The notes: generated from the letters alone by a model not told the origin. Shown: positions 8,329 through 17,725, numbered from the stretch's first letter. The stretch: DNA of 47,006 nt from Methylobacterium crusticola (GCF_003574465.1 NZ_QOWC01000037.1:1-47006), one strand, 5' to 3'. Numbers and translations: made by a program.

Positions 8329-9540
8329 GTGCCGGGGCGTGCACGGGACGCCGGGGCGGGACCGGGGGCGGGCGCCCTCGGCCCGGCCGAACCCGCCCGC
8401 GCGGCCGGCCCCGGGGACGGCGCGGCGCCGTCCTGGCGCGAGCGCTGGCTGGCGCTCCGCCACCGGCTGGTCGCGAGTCCCGCCTTCCAGCGCTGGGCCG
8501 CCTCGTTCCCGCCGACCCGCGGCATCGCCCGGCGCAACACCCGGGCCCTGTTCGACCTCTGCGCCGGCTTCGTCTACGCGCAGGTGCTGCTCGCCTGCGT
8601 GCAGCTCGACCTGTTCGGCCTCCTGCGCGGGGGGCCGATGGGCCTCGGCGCCCTGGCGCAGCGCCTCGCCCTGCCGCCCGAGCGGGCGGAGCGCCTGCTG
8701 CGCGCCGCCGCCGCGCTCCGCCTCGTCGCGGCCCTGCCCGACGGGCGCTACGCCCTCGCCGACCTCGGCGCCGCGCTCCTCGGCAACCCCTCGGTGAGCG
8801 CGATGATCGCCCACCACGCCATGCTGTACGACGACCTGCGCGACCCCGTGGCGCTGCTGCGCGGCGAGGCGGGGCCGACGCGGCTCGCGGGCTACTGGGG
8901 CTACGCCGGGGCCGGCGACCCGCGGGACCTGCGCGACGGCGAGGTCGCGCCCTACGGCGGCCTGATGGCGGCCTCGCAGGCCCTGGTGGCCGAGGACATC
9001 CTCGACGCCTGCCCGCTCGCCCGCCACGCCCGCCTCCTCGACATCGGCGGCGGCGAGGGGGCGTTCGCGGTGGCGGCCCTGCGGCGCCATCCCGCCCTGC
9101 GCCTGACCCTCTTCGACCTCCCGGCCGTCGCCGCCCGGGCCTCGGCCCGCTTCGCCGCCGAGGGACTCGGCGCGCGGGCGCAGGCCCTCGGCGGCAGCTT
9201 CCACGACGGCCTGCCGGGGGGCGCGGACGCCGCCTGCCTGGTCCGGGTCGTGCACGACCACGACGACGGCCCGGCTCTCGCCCTGATGCGCGCCGCGCAC
9301 GCGGCGCTCGCCCCCGGCGGGAGGCTGCTCCTCGCCGAGCCGATGGCCGGCACGCCCGGGGCCGAGCCGGTCGGCGACGCCTATTTCGGCTTCTACCTCC
9401 TCGCCATGGGCAGCGGCCGGCCGCGCACGGCCCGGGTCCTGGCCGGCATGCTGGCCGAGGCCGGCTTCCGGGACGTGCGCGAGGTGGCGACCCGCCGCCC
9501 GCTCCTCGTCCGGCTGCTGACGGCCCGGCGATCCTGCTAA
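8329..9540 (+). CDS. crtF: hydroxyneurosporene O-methyltransferase
   Basis: A SAM-dependent methyltransferase that methylates the tertiary hydroxyl made by CrtC, giving the methoxy group of spheroidene or spirilloxanthin. With the GTG start at 8329, 17 nt after crtE, the protein is 403 aa. It has a winged-helix dimerisation domain (about 75-170), the SAM-binding motif LLDIGGGEGAF (237-247), the downstream DLP acidic motif and the VVHDHDD catalytic region. The first about 35 residues are Gly/Ala/Pro-rich and poorly conserved in style, so a later start cannot be excluded, but no ATG occurs before about residue 104. It sits between crtE and bchC as in Rhodobacter. Confidence 0.9.
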   Translation: MPGRARDAGAGPGAGALGPAEPARAAGPGDGAAPSWRERWLALRHRLVASPAFQRWAASFPPTRGIARRNTRALFDLCAGFVYAQVLLACVQLDLFGLLRGGPMGLGALAQRLALPPERAERLLRAAAALRLVAALPDGRYALADLGAALLGNPSVSAMIAHHAMLYDDLRDPVALLRGEAGPTRLAGYWGYAGAGDPRDLRDGEVAPYGGLMAASQALVAEDILDACPLARHARLLDIGGGEGAFAVAALRRHPALRLTLFDLPAVAARASARFAAEGLGARAQALGGSFHDGLPGGADAACLVRVVHDHDDGPALALMRAAHAALAPGGRLLLAEPMAGTPGAEPVGDAYFGFYLLAMGSGRPRTARVLAGMLAEAGFRDVREVATRRPLLVRLLTARRSC

Positions 9541-9543
9541 AAG

Positions 9544-9583
9544 TGTAAAGTAGACTTGACGCACAACCCTGCCCATCTAGGAT
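9544..9583 (+). promoter_or_regulatory. bchC promoter with overlapping PpsR-like site
   Basis: TGTAAAGTAGACTTGACG (9544-9561) matches TGT-N12-ACA at 5 of 6 key bases (ACG for ACA). Its right end is the -35 hexamer TTGACG (9556-9561); a 16-nt spacer leads to -10 TAGGAT (9578-9583). The predicted start is near 9590, leaving a leader of about 50 nt before bchC. A bound repressor would occlude the -35. Confidence 0.65.
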
Positions 9584-9639
9584 GACATCACCGCCGCACC
9601 AGACGACGGCCCCGCACCGGTTGGAGGGACAGCAAGGCC

Positions 9640-10575
9640 ATGCACGCGCTCGCCGTCGTCCTCGACCGACCGGAGCAGCTGGGGCTCGACCGCCTGGCCC
9701 TCGACGCCCCCGGCGCCGGCGACGCCGTCGTGGAGGTGGCCTGGAGCGGCATCAGCACCGGGACCGAGCGGTTGCTCTGGTCGGGCCGGATGCCGGACTT
9801 TCCCGGGATGGGCTACCCGCTGGTCCCGGGCTACGAATCGGTCGGCCGGGTGGTCGAGGCGGGCGCCGCCTCGGGCCGCCGGGTCGGCGAGACCGTGTTC
9901 GTGCCGGGCGCCCGCTGCTTCGGCCCCGTCCGCGGCCTGTTCGGCGGCGCCGCCTCGCACCTCGTGGTCGACGGGGCCCGGCTGGTGCCGGTCGCGCCGC
10001 GGCTCGGCGCGGAGGCGGTCCTGCTGGCCCTCGCGGCGACCGCCCACCACGCCCTCGGCGCCCTCGACGCCGGGCCGAGCCTCATCGTCGGCCACGGCGT
10101 CCTCGGCCGCCTCCTCGCCCGCCTGACCCGCCTCGCCGGGGGCGAGCCGGTGGTGTGGGAGCGCGAGGCCGCCCGGATCGCCGGCGACCACGGCTACCCG
10201 GTGATCGACCCGGATTCCGACCCGCAGCGCCGCTACGCCCGCATCACCGATGCGAGCGGCGATGCCGGCCTCCTCGACGGGCTGATCGCCCGCCTGGCGC
10301 CGGGCGGCGAGGTCGTGCTCGCGGGCTTCTACGAGGCGCCCCTGTCCTTCGCGTTCCCGCCCGCCTTCCTGCGCGAGGCGCGCATCCGCGTCGCCGCCCA
10401 GTGGCGGCCCGAGGACCTCGCCGCCGTGGCGGCGCTGGCGCAGAGCGGGCGCCTCGCCCTCGACGGCCTGATCACCCACCGCGCCCCCGCCGGGACCGCG
10501 CCGGAGGCCTACCGCACGGCCTTCCGCGATCCGGCCTGCCTCAAGATGATCCTCGATTGGAGTGCCCGCCCATGA
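9640..10575 (+). CDS. bchC: bacteriochlorophyllide a dehydrogenase (BchC)
   Basis: A 311-aa zinc-independent MDR-type oxidoreductase that oxidises the C3 hydroxyethyl group to acetyl in the last steps of bacteriochlorophyllide a formation. Family features: SGISTGTERLLWSG near residue 36, PGYESVGRV, RCFGPVRGLFGGAA, and the NAD-binding turn VGHGVLGRLLAR. The C-terminus (CLKMILDW) matches BchC. Start ATG 9640 is supported by GGAGGGA about 12 nt upstream. The stop overlaps bchX by four bases (ATGA). It has its own promoter (9544-9583), so bchCXYZ-puf can be transcribed separately from crtEF. Confidence 0.95.
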   Translation: MHALAVVLDRPEQLGLDRLALDAPGAGDAVVEVAWSGISTGTERLLWSGRMPDFPGMGYPLVPGYESVGRVVEAGAASGRRVGETVFVPGARCFGPVRGLFGGAASHLVVDGARLVPVAPRLGAEAVLLALAATAHHALGALDAGPSLIVGHGVLGRLLARLTRLAGGEPVVWEREAARIAGDHGYPVIDPDSDPQRRYARITDASGDAGLLDGLIARLAPGGEVVLAGFYEAPLSFAFPPAFLREARIRVAAQWRPEDLAAVAALAQSGRLALDGLITHRAPAGTAPEAYRTAFRDPACLKMILDWSARP

Positions 10576-11585
10576 CGCTCGCGCTGAACGGAGCCGCCCT
10601 CCGCCAACCCGGACCCCAGGCCGCCCTCCTGCGGGCGGAGGCGGCCATCGGGCCCGACCCCGTCGCGACGCAGGCCCGGCGCGAGACGCAGATCATCGCC
10701 ATCTACGGCAAGGGCGGCATCGGCAAGAGCTTCACCCTCGCCAACCTGTCCTACATGCTGGCCCAGCAGGGCCGGAAGGTGCTGCTGATCGGCTGCGACC
10801 CGAAGAGCGACACCACCTCGCTCCTGTTCGGGGGGCGCGCCTGCCCGACCATCATCGAGACCTCGACCCGCAAGAAGCTCGCGGGCGAGCAGGTCGCCAT
10901 CGGCGACGTCTGCTTCAAGCGCGACGGCGTGTTCGCCATGGAGCTCGGAGGGCCGGAGGTCGGGCGCGGCTGCGGCGGGCGCGGCATCATCCACGGCTTC
11001 GAGCTGCTCGAGAAGCTCGGCTTCCACGAGTGGGGCTTCGACTACGTCCTGCTCGACTTCCTCGGCGACGTGGTCTGCGGCGGCTTCGGCCTGCCGATCG
11101 CCCGGGACATGTGCCAGAAGGTGATCGTGGTCGGGTCGAACGACCTGCAGTCGCTCTACGTCGCCAACAACGTCTGCTCGGCGGTGGAGTACTTCCGCAA
11201 GCTCGGCGGCAACGTCGGGGTCGGCGGCCTCGTGATCAACAAGGACGACGGCACCGGCGAGGCGCAGGCCTTCGCGCAGGCCGTGGGCATCCCGGTCCTC
11301 GCCTCGATCCCGGCCGACGAGGACATCCGCCGCAAGAGCGCGAACTACGAGATCATCGGCCGCCCCGACGGGCGCTGGGGCTCGCTCTTCGCCATGCTGG
11401 GCGAGAACGTCGCGACGGCGGCCCCGCACCAGCCCCGGCCGCTCAGCCAGGACGGGCTGCTCGGGCTGTTCAAGGGCGAGGCGGTGGGGCGCGGCGTGGT
11501 GCTCGAGCCGGCCACGCACGCGGACATGTGCGGCGCCGCGATCGTCGACAGGCCGTCCCTCGAAGTCGTCTACGACGCGGCCTGA
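10572..11585 (+). CDS. bchX: chlorophyllide a reductase iron protein, BchX
   Basis: A 337-aa NifH-like ATPase; the homodimer carries one [4Fe-4S] cluster and passes electrons to BchYZ to reduce the C7-C8 bond of chlorophyllide a, forming the bacteriochlorin ring. Walker A GKGGIGKS is at residues 46-53. Cluster cysteines are seen at Cys134 (GRGCGG) and Cys169 (DVVCGG). It differs from BchL in the region after the P-loop (KSFTLANLS instead of KSTTSSNLS), typical of BchX. The ATG overlaps the bchC stop, indicating translational coupling; bchY follows 5 nt after the stop. Confidence 0.96.
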   Translation: MTLALNGAALRQPGPQAALLRAEAAIGPDPVATQARRETQIIAIYGKGGIGKSFTLANLSYMLAQQGRKVLLIGCDPKSDTTSLLFGGRACPTIIETSTRKKLAGEQVAIGDVCFKRDGVFAMELGGPEVGRGCGGRGIIHGFELLEKLGFHEWGFDYVLLDFLGDVVCGGFGLPIARDMCQKVIVVGSNDLQSLYVANNVCSAVEYFRKLGGNVGVGGLVINKDDGTGEAQAFAQAVGIPVLASIPADEDIRRKSANYEIIGRPDGRWGSLFAMLGENVATAAPHQPRPLSQDGLLGLFKGEAVGRGVVLEPATHADMCGAAIVDRPSLEVVYDAA

Positions 11586-11590
11586 TCCCG

Positions 11591-13267
11591 ATGGGCGTCT
11601 CCCTCGACATCGGCGCGCTGCGCGCCCGGAAGTCCGCCCCGGCGGCCGGGATCCCGCTCCCGGCGGCCGGATCTCCGCCGGCGGCCGCAACTCCGCCCCC
11701 GGCGGCCGGGTCTCCGCCCCCGGCGGCCGTATCGCCGCCCCCGGCGGCCGTATCGCCGCCCCCGGCGGCCGGGATCCCGGCCCCGGAGGCCGTGAACCTC
11801 GCGGCCGCGCAGGCCGACGGCCTCGGCTGCCACGCCGGCGCCGACACCATGCGCGCCGCCGCCCGCGCGGCGGGCCTGAGCGAGACCCTGGAGACCTACG
11901 CCCGGGACTACCCGGCCGGGCCCCACGACCAGCCCCAGAGCATGTGCCCGGCCTTCGGCTCGCTCCGGGTCGGCCTGCGCATGCGGCGCACCGCCACGAT
12001 CCTCTCGGGGAGCGCCTGCTGCGTCTACGGCCTCACCTTCACGTCGCACTTCTACGGCGCGCGCCGCACGGTCGGCTACGTGCCGTTCAACTCCGAGACG
12101 CTGGTCACCGGCAAGCTGTTCGAGGACATCCGCGAGGCGGTCCGCACGACCGCCGACCCGGCCCTCTACGACGCGGTCGTGATCATCAACCTGTGCGTGC
12201 CGACCGCCTCCGGCGTCCCCCTGCGGCTGCTGCCGCGGGAGATCGACGGGGTCCGCATCATCGGCATCGACGTGCCGGGCTTCGGGGTGCCGACCCACGC
12301 CGAGGCCAAGGACGTGCTCGCCGGCGCGATGCTCCGGGTCGCCCGCCAGGAGGCCGAGCGGGGCCCGGTCCAGGCGCCTCGCGGGGGCCGCGACGGGCGC
12401 CCGAGCCTGACGCTCCTCGGCGAGATGTTCCCGGCCGATCCGGTCCAGATCGGCGCGATGCTGGAGCCGCTCGGCCTCGCCGCCGGCCCCGTCGTGCCGA
12501 CCCGCGAGTGGCGCGAGCTCTACGCCGCCCTCGACGGCGCGGCCGTCGCCGCCGTGCACCCGTTCTACACCGCGGCGATCCGCGAGTTCGAGGCGGCGGG
12601 CCGGCCGGTGATCGGCTCGGCGCCCGTCGGCCACGACGGCACCGCGGCCTGGCTCGACGCGGTCGGCGACGCCTGCGGCGTGCCCCGGGCCACCGTCGAG
12701 GCGGCCAAGAACCGGCTGCTGCCCCCGATCCGCGCCGCGCTCGCCGAGAGGCCGATCCGGGGCCGGATCACGCTCTCGGGCTACGAGGGCTCCGAGCTCC
12801 TGGTGGCGCGCCTGCTGATCGAGAGCGGGGCCGAGGTTCCCTACGTCGGCACCGCCTGCCCGCGCACGCGCTGGTCGGATCCCGACCGGGAATGGCTCGA
12901 GGCCCGCGGCGTCACGGTGCGCTTCCGCGCCTCCCTGGAGCACGATCTGGCGGCGCTGCAGGCCATCCGGCCGGACCTCGCCATCGGCACGACGCCGGTG
13001 GTGCAGAAGGCCAAGGAGATGGCGATCCCGGCCCTCTACTTCACCAACCTGATCTCGGCCCGCCCGCTGATGGGCGTCGCCGGGGCCGGCTCGCTCGCCC
13101 AGGTGGTGAACGCCGCGCTCGGCAACCAGGCCCGCTTCGAGGCGATGCGGGGCTTCTTCGAGGGCGTCGGCACCGGCCACGCCGCCGGGATCTGGGAGGA
13201 CGTGCCGGTCAGGCGCGCGCCCGTCCCCCGCAAGGCCGCCCAGAAGCCGATCGGGGAGATGGCCTGA
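11591..13267 (+). CDS. bchY: chlorophyllide a reductase subunit BchY
   Basis: A 558-aa NifD-like subunit of chlorophyllide a reductase, partner of BchZ. Cluster ligands expected in BchY are visible: Cys119 (SMCPAFG) and Cys143/144 (SACCVYG). The conserved body begins at about residue 80. The first about 70 residues are an unusual Pro/Ala-rich extension built from a tandem heptapeptide (PPPAAVS-type) encoded by 21-nt repeats. The start ATG 11591 lies just after bchX with no clear ribosome site, so coupling is likely; a later start is possible only well downstream (an ATG at the TMRAAA motif, residue 87). It ends with TGATG overlapping bchZ. Confidence 0.95.
   Translation: MGVSLDIGALRARKSAPAAGIPLPAAGSPPAAATPPPAAGSPPPAAVSPPPAAVSPPPAAGIPAPEAVNLAAAQADGLGCHAGADTMRAAARAAGLSETLETYARDYPAGPHDQPQSMCPAFGSLRVGLRMRRTATILSGSACCVYGLTFTSHFYGARRTVGYVPFNSETLVTGKLFEDIREAVRTTADPALYDAVVIINLCVPTASGVPLRLLPREIDGVRIIGIDVPGFGVPTHAEAKDVLAGAMLRVARQEAERGPVQAPRGGRDGRPSLTLLGEMFPADPVQIGAMLEPLGLAAGPVVPTREWRELYAALDGAAVAAVHPFYTAAIREFEAAGRPVIGSAPVGHDGTAAWLDAVGDACGVPRATVEAAKNRLLPPIRAALAERPIRGRITLSGYEGSELLVARLLIESGAEVPYVGTACPRTRWSDPDREWLEARGVTVRFRASLEHDLAALQAIRPDLAIGTTPVVQKAKEMAIPALYFTNLISARPLMGVAGAGSLAQVVNAALGNQARFEAMRGFFEGVGTGHAAGIWEDVPVRRAPVPRKAAQKPIGEMA
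11640..11792 (+). repeat. 21-nt tandem minisatellite in the 5' end of bchY
   Basis: The core cggcggccg (cggaggccg in the last copy) recurs eight times, starting at 11640, 11661, 11679, 11700, 11721, 11742, 11763 and 11784. Seven intervals are 21, 18, 21, 21, 21, 21 and 21 nt, so all keep the reading frame. The copies at 11721 and 11742 are identical over the full unit. The array encodes a flexible Pro/Ala-rich tail on BchY. Confidence 0.9.
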
Positions 13268-14730
13268 TGCTCGTCCTCGATCACGACCGCGCCGGCGGCT
13301 ACTGGGGCGCCGTCTACGTCTTCACGGCGATCAAGGGCCTCCAGGTCGTCATCGACGGCCCGGTCGGCTGCGAGAACCTGCCGGTCACCTCGGTGCTGCA
13401 CTACACCGACGCGCTGCCGCCCCACGAGCTGCCGATCGTGGTGACGGGGCTCGCCGAGGAGGAACTCGGCCGCCACGGCACCGAGGGCGCGATGAAGCGC
13501 GCCCACGCCACCCTCGACCCGGCCGAGCCGAGCGTCGTCGTCACCGGCTCGATCGCCGAGATGATCGGCGGCGGCGTGACGCCGGAGGGGACCGGCCTCC
13601 AGCGCTTCCTGCCGCGCACCATCGACGAGGACCAGTGGCAGGCCGCCGACCGGGCCATGACCTGGCTCTGGAACGAGCACGGGCTGAAGAAGGCCGCCCG
13701 CAAGGGCGTGATCCCGAAGCCGCCCGAGCGCAAGGCCGGCGAGAAGCCCCGGGTCAACCTCATCGGCCCGGCCTACGGCACCTTCAACATGCCCTCCGAC
13801 CTCGCCGAGATCCGGCGCCTCGTCGAGGGCATCGGGGCCGAGGTCAACCTCGTGTTCCCGCTCGGCTCCCACCTCGCCGACGTGCCCCGCCTCGTCGAGG
13901 CCGAGGCCAACATCTGCCTCTACCGCGAGTTCGGGCGGCTCCTCTGCGAGTCCCTCGACCGGCCCTACCTGCAGGCGCCGATCGGCATCCACAGCACCAC
14001 CCGGTTCCTGCGGGCGCTCGGCGGGATCCTCGGCCTCGATCCCGAGCCGTTCATCGCGCGCGAGAAGCACACGACCCTCAAGCCCCTCTGGGACCTGTGG
14101 CGCTCGGTGACGCAGGACTTCTTCGGCTCGGCGAGCTTCGGCATCGTGGCGACCGAGACCTACGCCCGGGGCGTGCGCCACTTCCTCGAGGACGAGATGG
14201 GGCTGCCCTGCCGGTTCAGCTTCGCCCGCACGGCGGGGCAGAAGCCCGACAACGCCGCGGTGCGCCGGGCGATCCGCGAGACGCCGCCGCTCGTGCTGTT
14301 CGGCTCCTACAACGAGCGCATGTACCTCGCGGAGGCCGGCGGGCGGGCGGTCTACGTCCCGGCCTCGTTCCCGGGCGCGGTGATCCGGCGCCACACCGGC
14401 ACGCCCTTCATGGGCTACGCGGGCGCGACCTACCTGGTCCAGGAGGTCTGCAACGCGCTCTTCGACGCGCTGTTCCACATCCTGCCGCTCGCCCGCGACA
14501 TGGACGCCGTCGAGGCCACGCCCGCCCGGACCCACCGGGAGCTGCCCTGGGAGGAGGCCGCCCGCGCGCGGCTCGACGCCCGGGTCGAGGAGAGCCCGGT
14601 CCTGGTGCGGATCTCCCTGGCCAAGCGGCTGCGCGACGCCGCCGAGCGCGAGGCCCGGCGCGCCGGGGCCGAGACCGTCACCGAAGCCTTCGTCGAGCGC
14701 GCCCACGGCACGCTCATGGCGGCCGCGTGA
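13267..14730 (+). CDS. bchZ: chlorophyllide a reductase subunit BchZ
   Basis: A 487-aa NifK-like subunit forming the catalytic BchYZ component. The N-terminus [14 protein letters not shown] and [10 protein letters not shown] (Cys35, expected cluster ligand) followed by [13 protein letters not shown] are characteristic. The central [15 protein letters not shown] segment ([12 protein letters not shown]) and the C-terminal helical tail rich in Glu/Arg also match. The start ATG 13267 shares its A with the bchY stop. The 95-bp gap to pufQ holds a 10-bp hairpin. Confidence 0.96.
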   Translation: MLVLDHDRAGGYWGAVYVFTAIKGLQVVIDGPVGCENLPVTSVLHYTDALPPHELPIVVTGLAEEELGRHGTEGAMKRAHATLDPAEPSVVVTGSIAEMIGGGVTPEGTGLQRFLPRTIDEDQWQAADRAMTWLWNEHGLKKAARKGVIPKPPERKAGEKPRVNLIGPAYGTFNMPSDLAEIRRLVEGIGAEVNLVFPLGSHLADVPRLVEAEANICLYREFGRLLCESLDRPYLQAPIGIHSTTRFLRALGGILGLDPEPFIAREKHTTLKPLWDLWRSVTQDFFGSASFGIVATETYARGVRHFLEDEMGLPCRFSFARTAGQKPDNAAVRRAIRETPPLVLFGSYNERMYLAEAGGRAVYVPASFPGAVIRRHTGTPFMGYAGATYLVQEVCNALFDALFHILPLARDMDAVEATPARTHRELPWEEAARARLDARVEESPVLVRISLAKRLRDAAEREARRAGAETVTEAFVERAHGTLMAAA

Positions 14731-14749
14731 GCGCCGCCCTCGCCCACCC

Positions 14750-14772
14750 GGAGGGCGCCGCCGGCGCCCTCC
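14750..14772 (+). other. RNA hairpin between bchZ and pufQ
   Basis: A perfect 10-bp stem (14750-14759 with 14763-14772, arm ggagggcgcc) with a 3-nt loop, in the bchZ-pufQ gap. No T-run follows. It is a plausible processing or attenuation element separating the bch and puf parts of the transcript. Confidence 0.55.
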
Positions 14773-14825
14773 GCCCGACTGTCCAGCCGCGTCCGGCCGC
14801 CGGCGCGAGGAGGAGTTCCGACGCC

Positions 14826-15038
14826 ATGCACCGTTCCTTCGTCACGGGGTCGCGCTCCCAGCAGGAGCAGGTCCAGTTCCGGGTCATCCTGGCGGCAACC
14901 TATCCGGTCTTCCTGATCGCGGCCGTGCTGCAACGCGTGCTGCCCGCGCGCGAGCACGGCACCGCGCCGCGGCGCTCCGTGTTCGGCGAGGCGCGGGCCA
15001 TGGCCCTCTCGGCCATCCCGTTCGCCTTCATGGGCTGA
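14826..15038 (+). CDS. pufQ: PufQ-like small membrane protein
   Basis: A 70-aa protein with a basic/Gln-rich N-terminus, one membrane span (about residues 23-40, [20 protein letters not shown]) and a short tail. Position between bchZ and pufBA and size match PufQ, thought to help deliver bacteriochlorophyll or its precursors to pigment-protein assembly. Residue-level likeness to the Rhodobacter protein is weak, limited to the size and the FxxxLxxxxPxFLxA-type span, so the symbol rests largely on context. ATG 14826 follows a strong ribosome site (gaggagg). The 134-bp gap to pufB contains a 9-bp stem (15081-15089 with 15108-15116). Confidence 0.72.
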   Translation: MHRSFVTGSRSQQEQVQFRVILAATYPVFLIAAVLQRVLPAREHGTAPRRSVFGEARAMALSAIPFAFMG

Positions 15039-15172
15039 GGCACGGCACCTTTCCGCCGCCGCGAGGCGTCGGAGAACCCACCCTGCCGCACCCCGTGGCC
15101 TCGGGAGGCGGCAGGGCGACACCCGCCGCGGGGCTCAACCCGCCCGCGGCCAAGCACGCGGAGGTTCTCGTC

Positions 15173-15403
15173 ATGGCCAACGGTATCGACAAACCCAGCA
15201 CCCTCTCGGGGCTCACCGAGGCGGAGGCCAAGGAATTCCACGGCATCTTCGTCACGAGCTTCATCATCTTCACGGCCGTCGCGGTGGTCGCGCACTTCCT
15301 GGTCTGGCTGTGGCGGCCCTGGCTGCCGGGGCCCAACGGCTACTCGGCGCTCGAGGAGAGCGTGAAGGTCGCGGCCCACGGCATCCTGCCGTTCATCTCC
15401 TGA
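15173..15403 (+). CDS. pufB: light-harvesting 1 beta polypeptide
   Basis: A 76-aa LH1 beta chain. The N-terminal acidic stretch [13 protein letters not shown], single membrane helix and His41 in [13 protein letters not shown] (bacteriochlorophyll ligand), followed by the aromatic RPWLPG turn, are diagnostic. The C-terminal tail after PWLPGPNGY is about 20 residues longer than in many LH1 beta chains. ATG 15173 has a gaggtt ribosome site. pufA follows after 16 nt. Together with PufA it forms the ring around the reaction centre in the intracytoplasmic membrane. Confidence 0.95.
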   Translation: MANGIDKPSTLSGLTEAEAKEFHGIFVTSFIIFTAVAVVAHFLVWLWRPWLPGPNGYSALEESVKVAAHGILPFIS

Positions 15404-15419
15404 GGAAGGATCGCCCGTC

Positions 15420-15599
15420 ATGCACAAGGTCTGGCTACTCTTCGATCCCCGTCGCACCCTGGTGGCGCTGTTCACCTTCCTGTTCGTCCTGGCCCTGCTG
15501 ATCCACTTCATCCTGCTCAGCACCAGCCGCTTCAACTGGCTCGAGGGCCCGGCGAAGCGGGCGGAGGCGCCAGCGCTGTCGCTGGTGCTGCCGACCTAG
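15420..15599 (+). CDS. pufA: light-harvesting 1 alpha polypeptide
   Basis: A 59-aa LH1 alpha chain: N-terminal [18 protein letters not shown], membrane helix with His29 ([10 protein letters not shown], bacteriochlorophyll ligand), then the hydrogen-bonding aromatic region FNWLEG. This is the standard pattern. ATG 15420 is preceded by gaggaagga. It ends with TAG, followed by a 227-bp region with repeats and strong hairpins before pufL that probably protects the pufBA message. Confidence 0.95.
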   Translation: MHKVWLLFDPRRTLVALFTFLFVLALLIHFILLSTSRFNWLEGPAKRAEAPALSLVLPT

Positions 15600-15615
15600 G
15601 GCAGGCTCCGACGAA

Positions 15616-15678
15616 GCGCCCGCGGCCCTCGACCGAGCGCCCGCGGCTCGCCATCCGGCGCCCGCGGCCCCTCGACGA
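15616..15678 (+). repeat. three 21-nt degenerate tandem repeats after pufA
   Basis: The 11-mer gcgcccgcggc starts at 15616, 15637 and 15658, exactly 21 nt apart, with diverged remainders of each unit. It is non-coding as far as can be seen, lying between the pufA stop and the large palindrome. Confidence 0.7.
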
Positions 15679-15713
15679 TCCCGGCAGGCGACGCGTCGCC
15701 TGCCGGGATCGTC
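15674..15713 (+). other. perfect 40-nt palindrome, puf intercistronic hairpin
   Basis: A 20-bp perfect inverted repeat without spacer (arm gacgatcccggcaggcgacg, 15674-15693 with 15694-15713). In related phototrophs a hairpin between pufA and pufL stabilises the pufBA segment against 3' decay, giving more LH1 than reaction-centre mRNA. The position and stability fit that role. No T-tract follows, so it is not a classical terminator. Confidence 0.75.
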
Positions 15714-15744
15714 AGGGTCCGCCGGACGGCGCGCGCCCGTCCCT

Positions 15745-15776
15745 CCGCGGGCGGTCCCGGCGGGGACCGCCCGCGG
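15745..15776 (+). other. second hairpin between pufA and pufL
   Basis: A perfect 14-bp stem (15745-15758 with 15763-15776, arm ccgcgggcggtccc) and a 4-nt loop, about 50 nt before pufL. It is probably part of the same mRNA stability element. Confidence 0.7.
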
Positions 15777-15826
15777 CGCGGCCCCGGCCGCCACCTGCCC
15801 CGAGACCTGCCCGGAGACCTCGCGCC

Positions 15827-16651
15827 ATGGCAATGCTCAATTTCGAGAAGAAGTACCGGGTTCGCGGCGGCACCCTGCTCGGCGGCGACCTGTTCGACTT
15901 CTGGGTCGGCCCGTTCTTCGTCGGGTTCTTCGGCGTCACGGGCCTGTTCTTCACCCTGCTCGGCACCGGCCTCGTGGTCTGGGGCGCGGCCCTCGGGCCG
16001 ACCTGGAACATCTGGCAGATCAACATCGCGCCCCCGGACCTGAAGTACGGCCTGGCCCTCGCGCCCCTGAAGGAGGGCGGGCTGTGGCAGCTCATCACCT
16101 TCTGCGCCATCGGGTCGTTCGCGTCCTGGGCCCTGCGCGAGGTCGAGATCTGCCGCAAGCTCGGCATCGGCTACCACGTGCCCTTCGCCTTCTCGGTCGC
16201 GATCCTGGCCTACGTCACCCTGGTGGTGGTCCGGCCCCTGCTGCTCGGCGCCTGGGGGCACGGCTTCCCGTACGGCATCCTGAGCCACCTCGACTGGGTC
16301 TCGAACGTCGGCTACCAGTACCTGCACTTCCACTACAATCCGGCCCACATGCTGGCGGTGACGTTCTTCTTCACCACCACGCTGGCGCTCGCGATGCACG
16401 GCTCGCTGATCCTGTCGTCCACCAACCCGCCGAAGGGCGAGGTGGTGAAGACGCCCGAGCACGAGGACACCTACTTCCGCGATACGATCGGCTACTCGAT
16501 CGGCACGCTGGGCATCCATCGCCTCGGCCTGTTCCTGGCCCTCTCGGCCGGGTTCTGGAGCGCCGTCTGCATCGTGATCAGCGGCCCGTTCTGGACCCGC
16601 GGCTGGCCCGAATGGTGGGGCTGGTGGCTGAACCTGCCGGTCTGGCGCTGA
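15827..16651 (+). CDS. pufL: photosynthetic reaction centre L subunit
   Basis: A 274-aa five-helix membrane protein that binds the special pair, accessory pigments and QB with PufM. Counting with the initiator Met, His154 (SHLDW), His169 and His174 (FHYNPAHM), His191 (AMHG) and His231 (GIHRLG) are all present, corresponding to the known bacteriochlorophyll and iron ligands L153, L168, L173, L190 and L230. The N-terminus [14 protein letters not shown] is typical. ATG 15827 is used; an ATG two codons later is possible. Length is standard. pufM follows after 96 nt of GC-rich sequence. Confidence 0.98.
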   Translation: MAMLNFEKKYRVRGGTLLGGDLFDFWVGPFFVGFFGVTGLFFTLLGTGLVVWGAALGPTWNIWQINIAPPDLKYGLALAPLKEGGLWQLITFCAIGSFASWALREVEICRKLGIGYHVPFAFSVAILAYVTLVVVRPLLLGAWGHGFPYGILSHLDWVSNVGYQYLHFHYNPAHMLAVTFFFTTTLALAMHGSLILSSTNPPKGEVVKTPEHEDTYFRDTIGYSIGTLGIHRLGLFLALSAGFWSAVCIVISGPFWTRGWPEWWGWWLNLPVWR

Positions 16652-16747
16652 GAGCGCCGGGCCCCGGCGGCAGCGCGGCGGCGCCGTGACGGCGCCGCCC
16701 TCCGATTCCCGAACCCGACGCGCCACCCACCAGAAGGCCTCGCCGCC

Positions 16748-17725
16748 ATGGCGTACTACCAGAACATCTTCACGCAGGTTCAGGTCCACCCCCGGGTGCC
16801 CGAGCACGGGGTCACCATCGCGGAGGACAAGCGGGTCGGCACGCCCGGCTTCAGCTACCTCGCGGGGCTCGTCGGCAACGCGCAGGTCGGGCCGATCTAC
16901 CTCGGCACCCTCGGCACGCTGTCCCTGGTGAGCGGGCTCATCGCCTTCGAGATCATCGGGCTCAACATGTGGGCCTCGGTGAACTGGGACCCGATCCAGT
17001 TCCTGCGCCAGCTGCCCTGGCTCGCGCTCGAGCCGCCCCGACCGGAATACGGGCTGATGATCCTGCCGCCCCTGGCGGAGGGCGGCTGGTGGCTCCTCGC
17101 CGGCTTCTTCCTCACCGCCTCGATCCTGCTGTGGTGGCTGCGCCTCTACCGGCGGGCCCGGGCGCTGGGCATGGGCACCCACGTGCCGTGGGCCTTCGCC
17201 TCGGCGATCTGGCTCTACCTCGTCCTCGGCTTCATCCGGCCGATCCTGATGGGGAGCTGGAGCGAGGCGGTGCCGTTCGGGATCTTCCCGCACCTCGACT
17301 GGACCGCGGCGTTCTCGCTGCGCTACGGCAACCTCTTCTACAACCCCTTCCACATGCTCTCGATCGTCTTCCTGTACGGGTCGACGCTGCTGTTCGCCAT
17401 GCACGGCGGCACCATCCTGGCGGTGAGCCGCTACGGCGGCGAGCGCGAGATCGAGCAGATCGTCGACCGCGGCACCGCGACGGAGCGCGCCGCCCTGTTC
17501 TGGCGCTGGACCATGGGCTTCAACGCCACGATGGAATCGGTCCACCGCTGGGCCTGGTGGTTCGCGGTCCTGACCACGCTCACCGGGGGCATCGGCATCC
17601 TGCTCACCGGCACCGTGGTCGACAACTGGTACCTCTGGGCCGTCAAGCACGGCGTGGCGCCGTCCTACCCGCAGGTCTTCGGGCCGGTGGTCGATCCCCT
17701 GAGCATCCCGGGAGGCGCACGATGA
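16748..17725 (+). CDS. pufM: photosynthetic reaction centre M subunit
   Basis: A 325-aa partner of PufL. Ligands fall at the textbook positions: His182 (PHLDW), His202 (NPFHM), His219 (AMHG), Glu234 (REIEQ) and His266 (SVHRW). N-terminal [11 protein letters not shown] is typical. The extended C-terminus (WYLWAVKHG ... PLSIPGGAR) is of the type seen when a tetra-haem cytochrome subunit is attached, consistent with pufC next. The stop overlaps the pufC start as ATGA. Confidence 0.98.
   Translation: MAYYQNIFTQVQVHPRVPEHGVTIAEDKRVGTPGFSYLAGLVGNAQVGPIYLGTLGTLSLVSGLIAFEIIGLNMWASVNWDPIQFLRQLPWLALEPPRPEYGLMILPPLAEGGWWLLAGFFLTASILLWWLRLYRRARALGMGTHVPWAFASAIWLYLVLGFIRPILMGSWSEAVPFGIFPHLDWTAAFSLRYGNLFYNPFHMLSIVFLYGSTLLFAMHGGTILAVSRYGGEREIEQIVDRGTATERAALFWRWTMGFNATMESVHRWAWWFAVLTTLTGGIGILLTGTVVDNWYLWAVKHGVAPSYPQVFGPVVDPLSIPGGAR

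Noticed and set aside
11640..11792. CRISPR-like array
   Set aside because: Units are contiguous 21-nt repeats with no unique spacers, in frame within bchY.
15039..15172. pufX or other small gene in puf gaps
   Set aside because: No frame with a membrane helix and ribosome site was found; only hairpin-forming sequence.
15674..15713. Palindrome as an attachment site or insertion sequence end
   Set aside because: No transposase or integrase gene and no flanking duplication seen; the position between pufA and pufL fits an mRNA hairpin.
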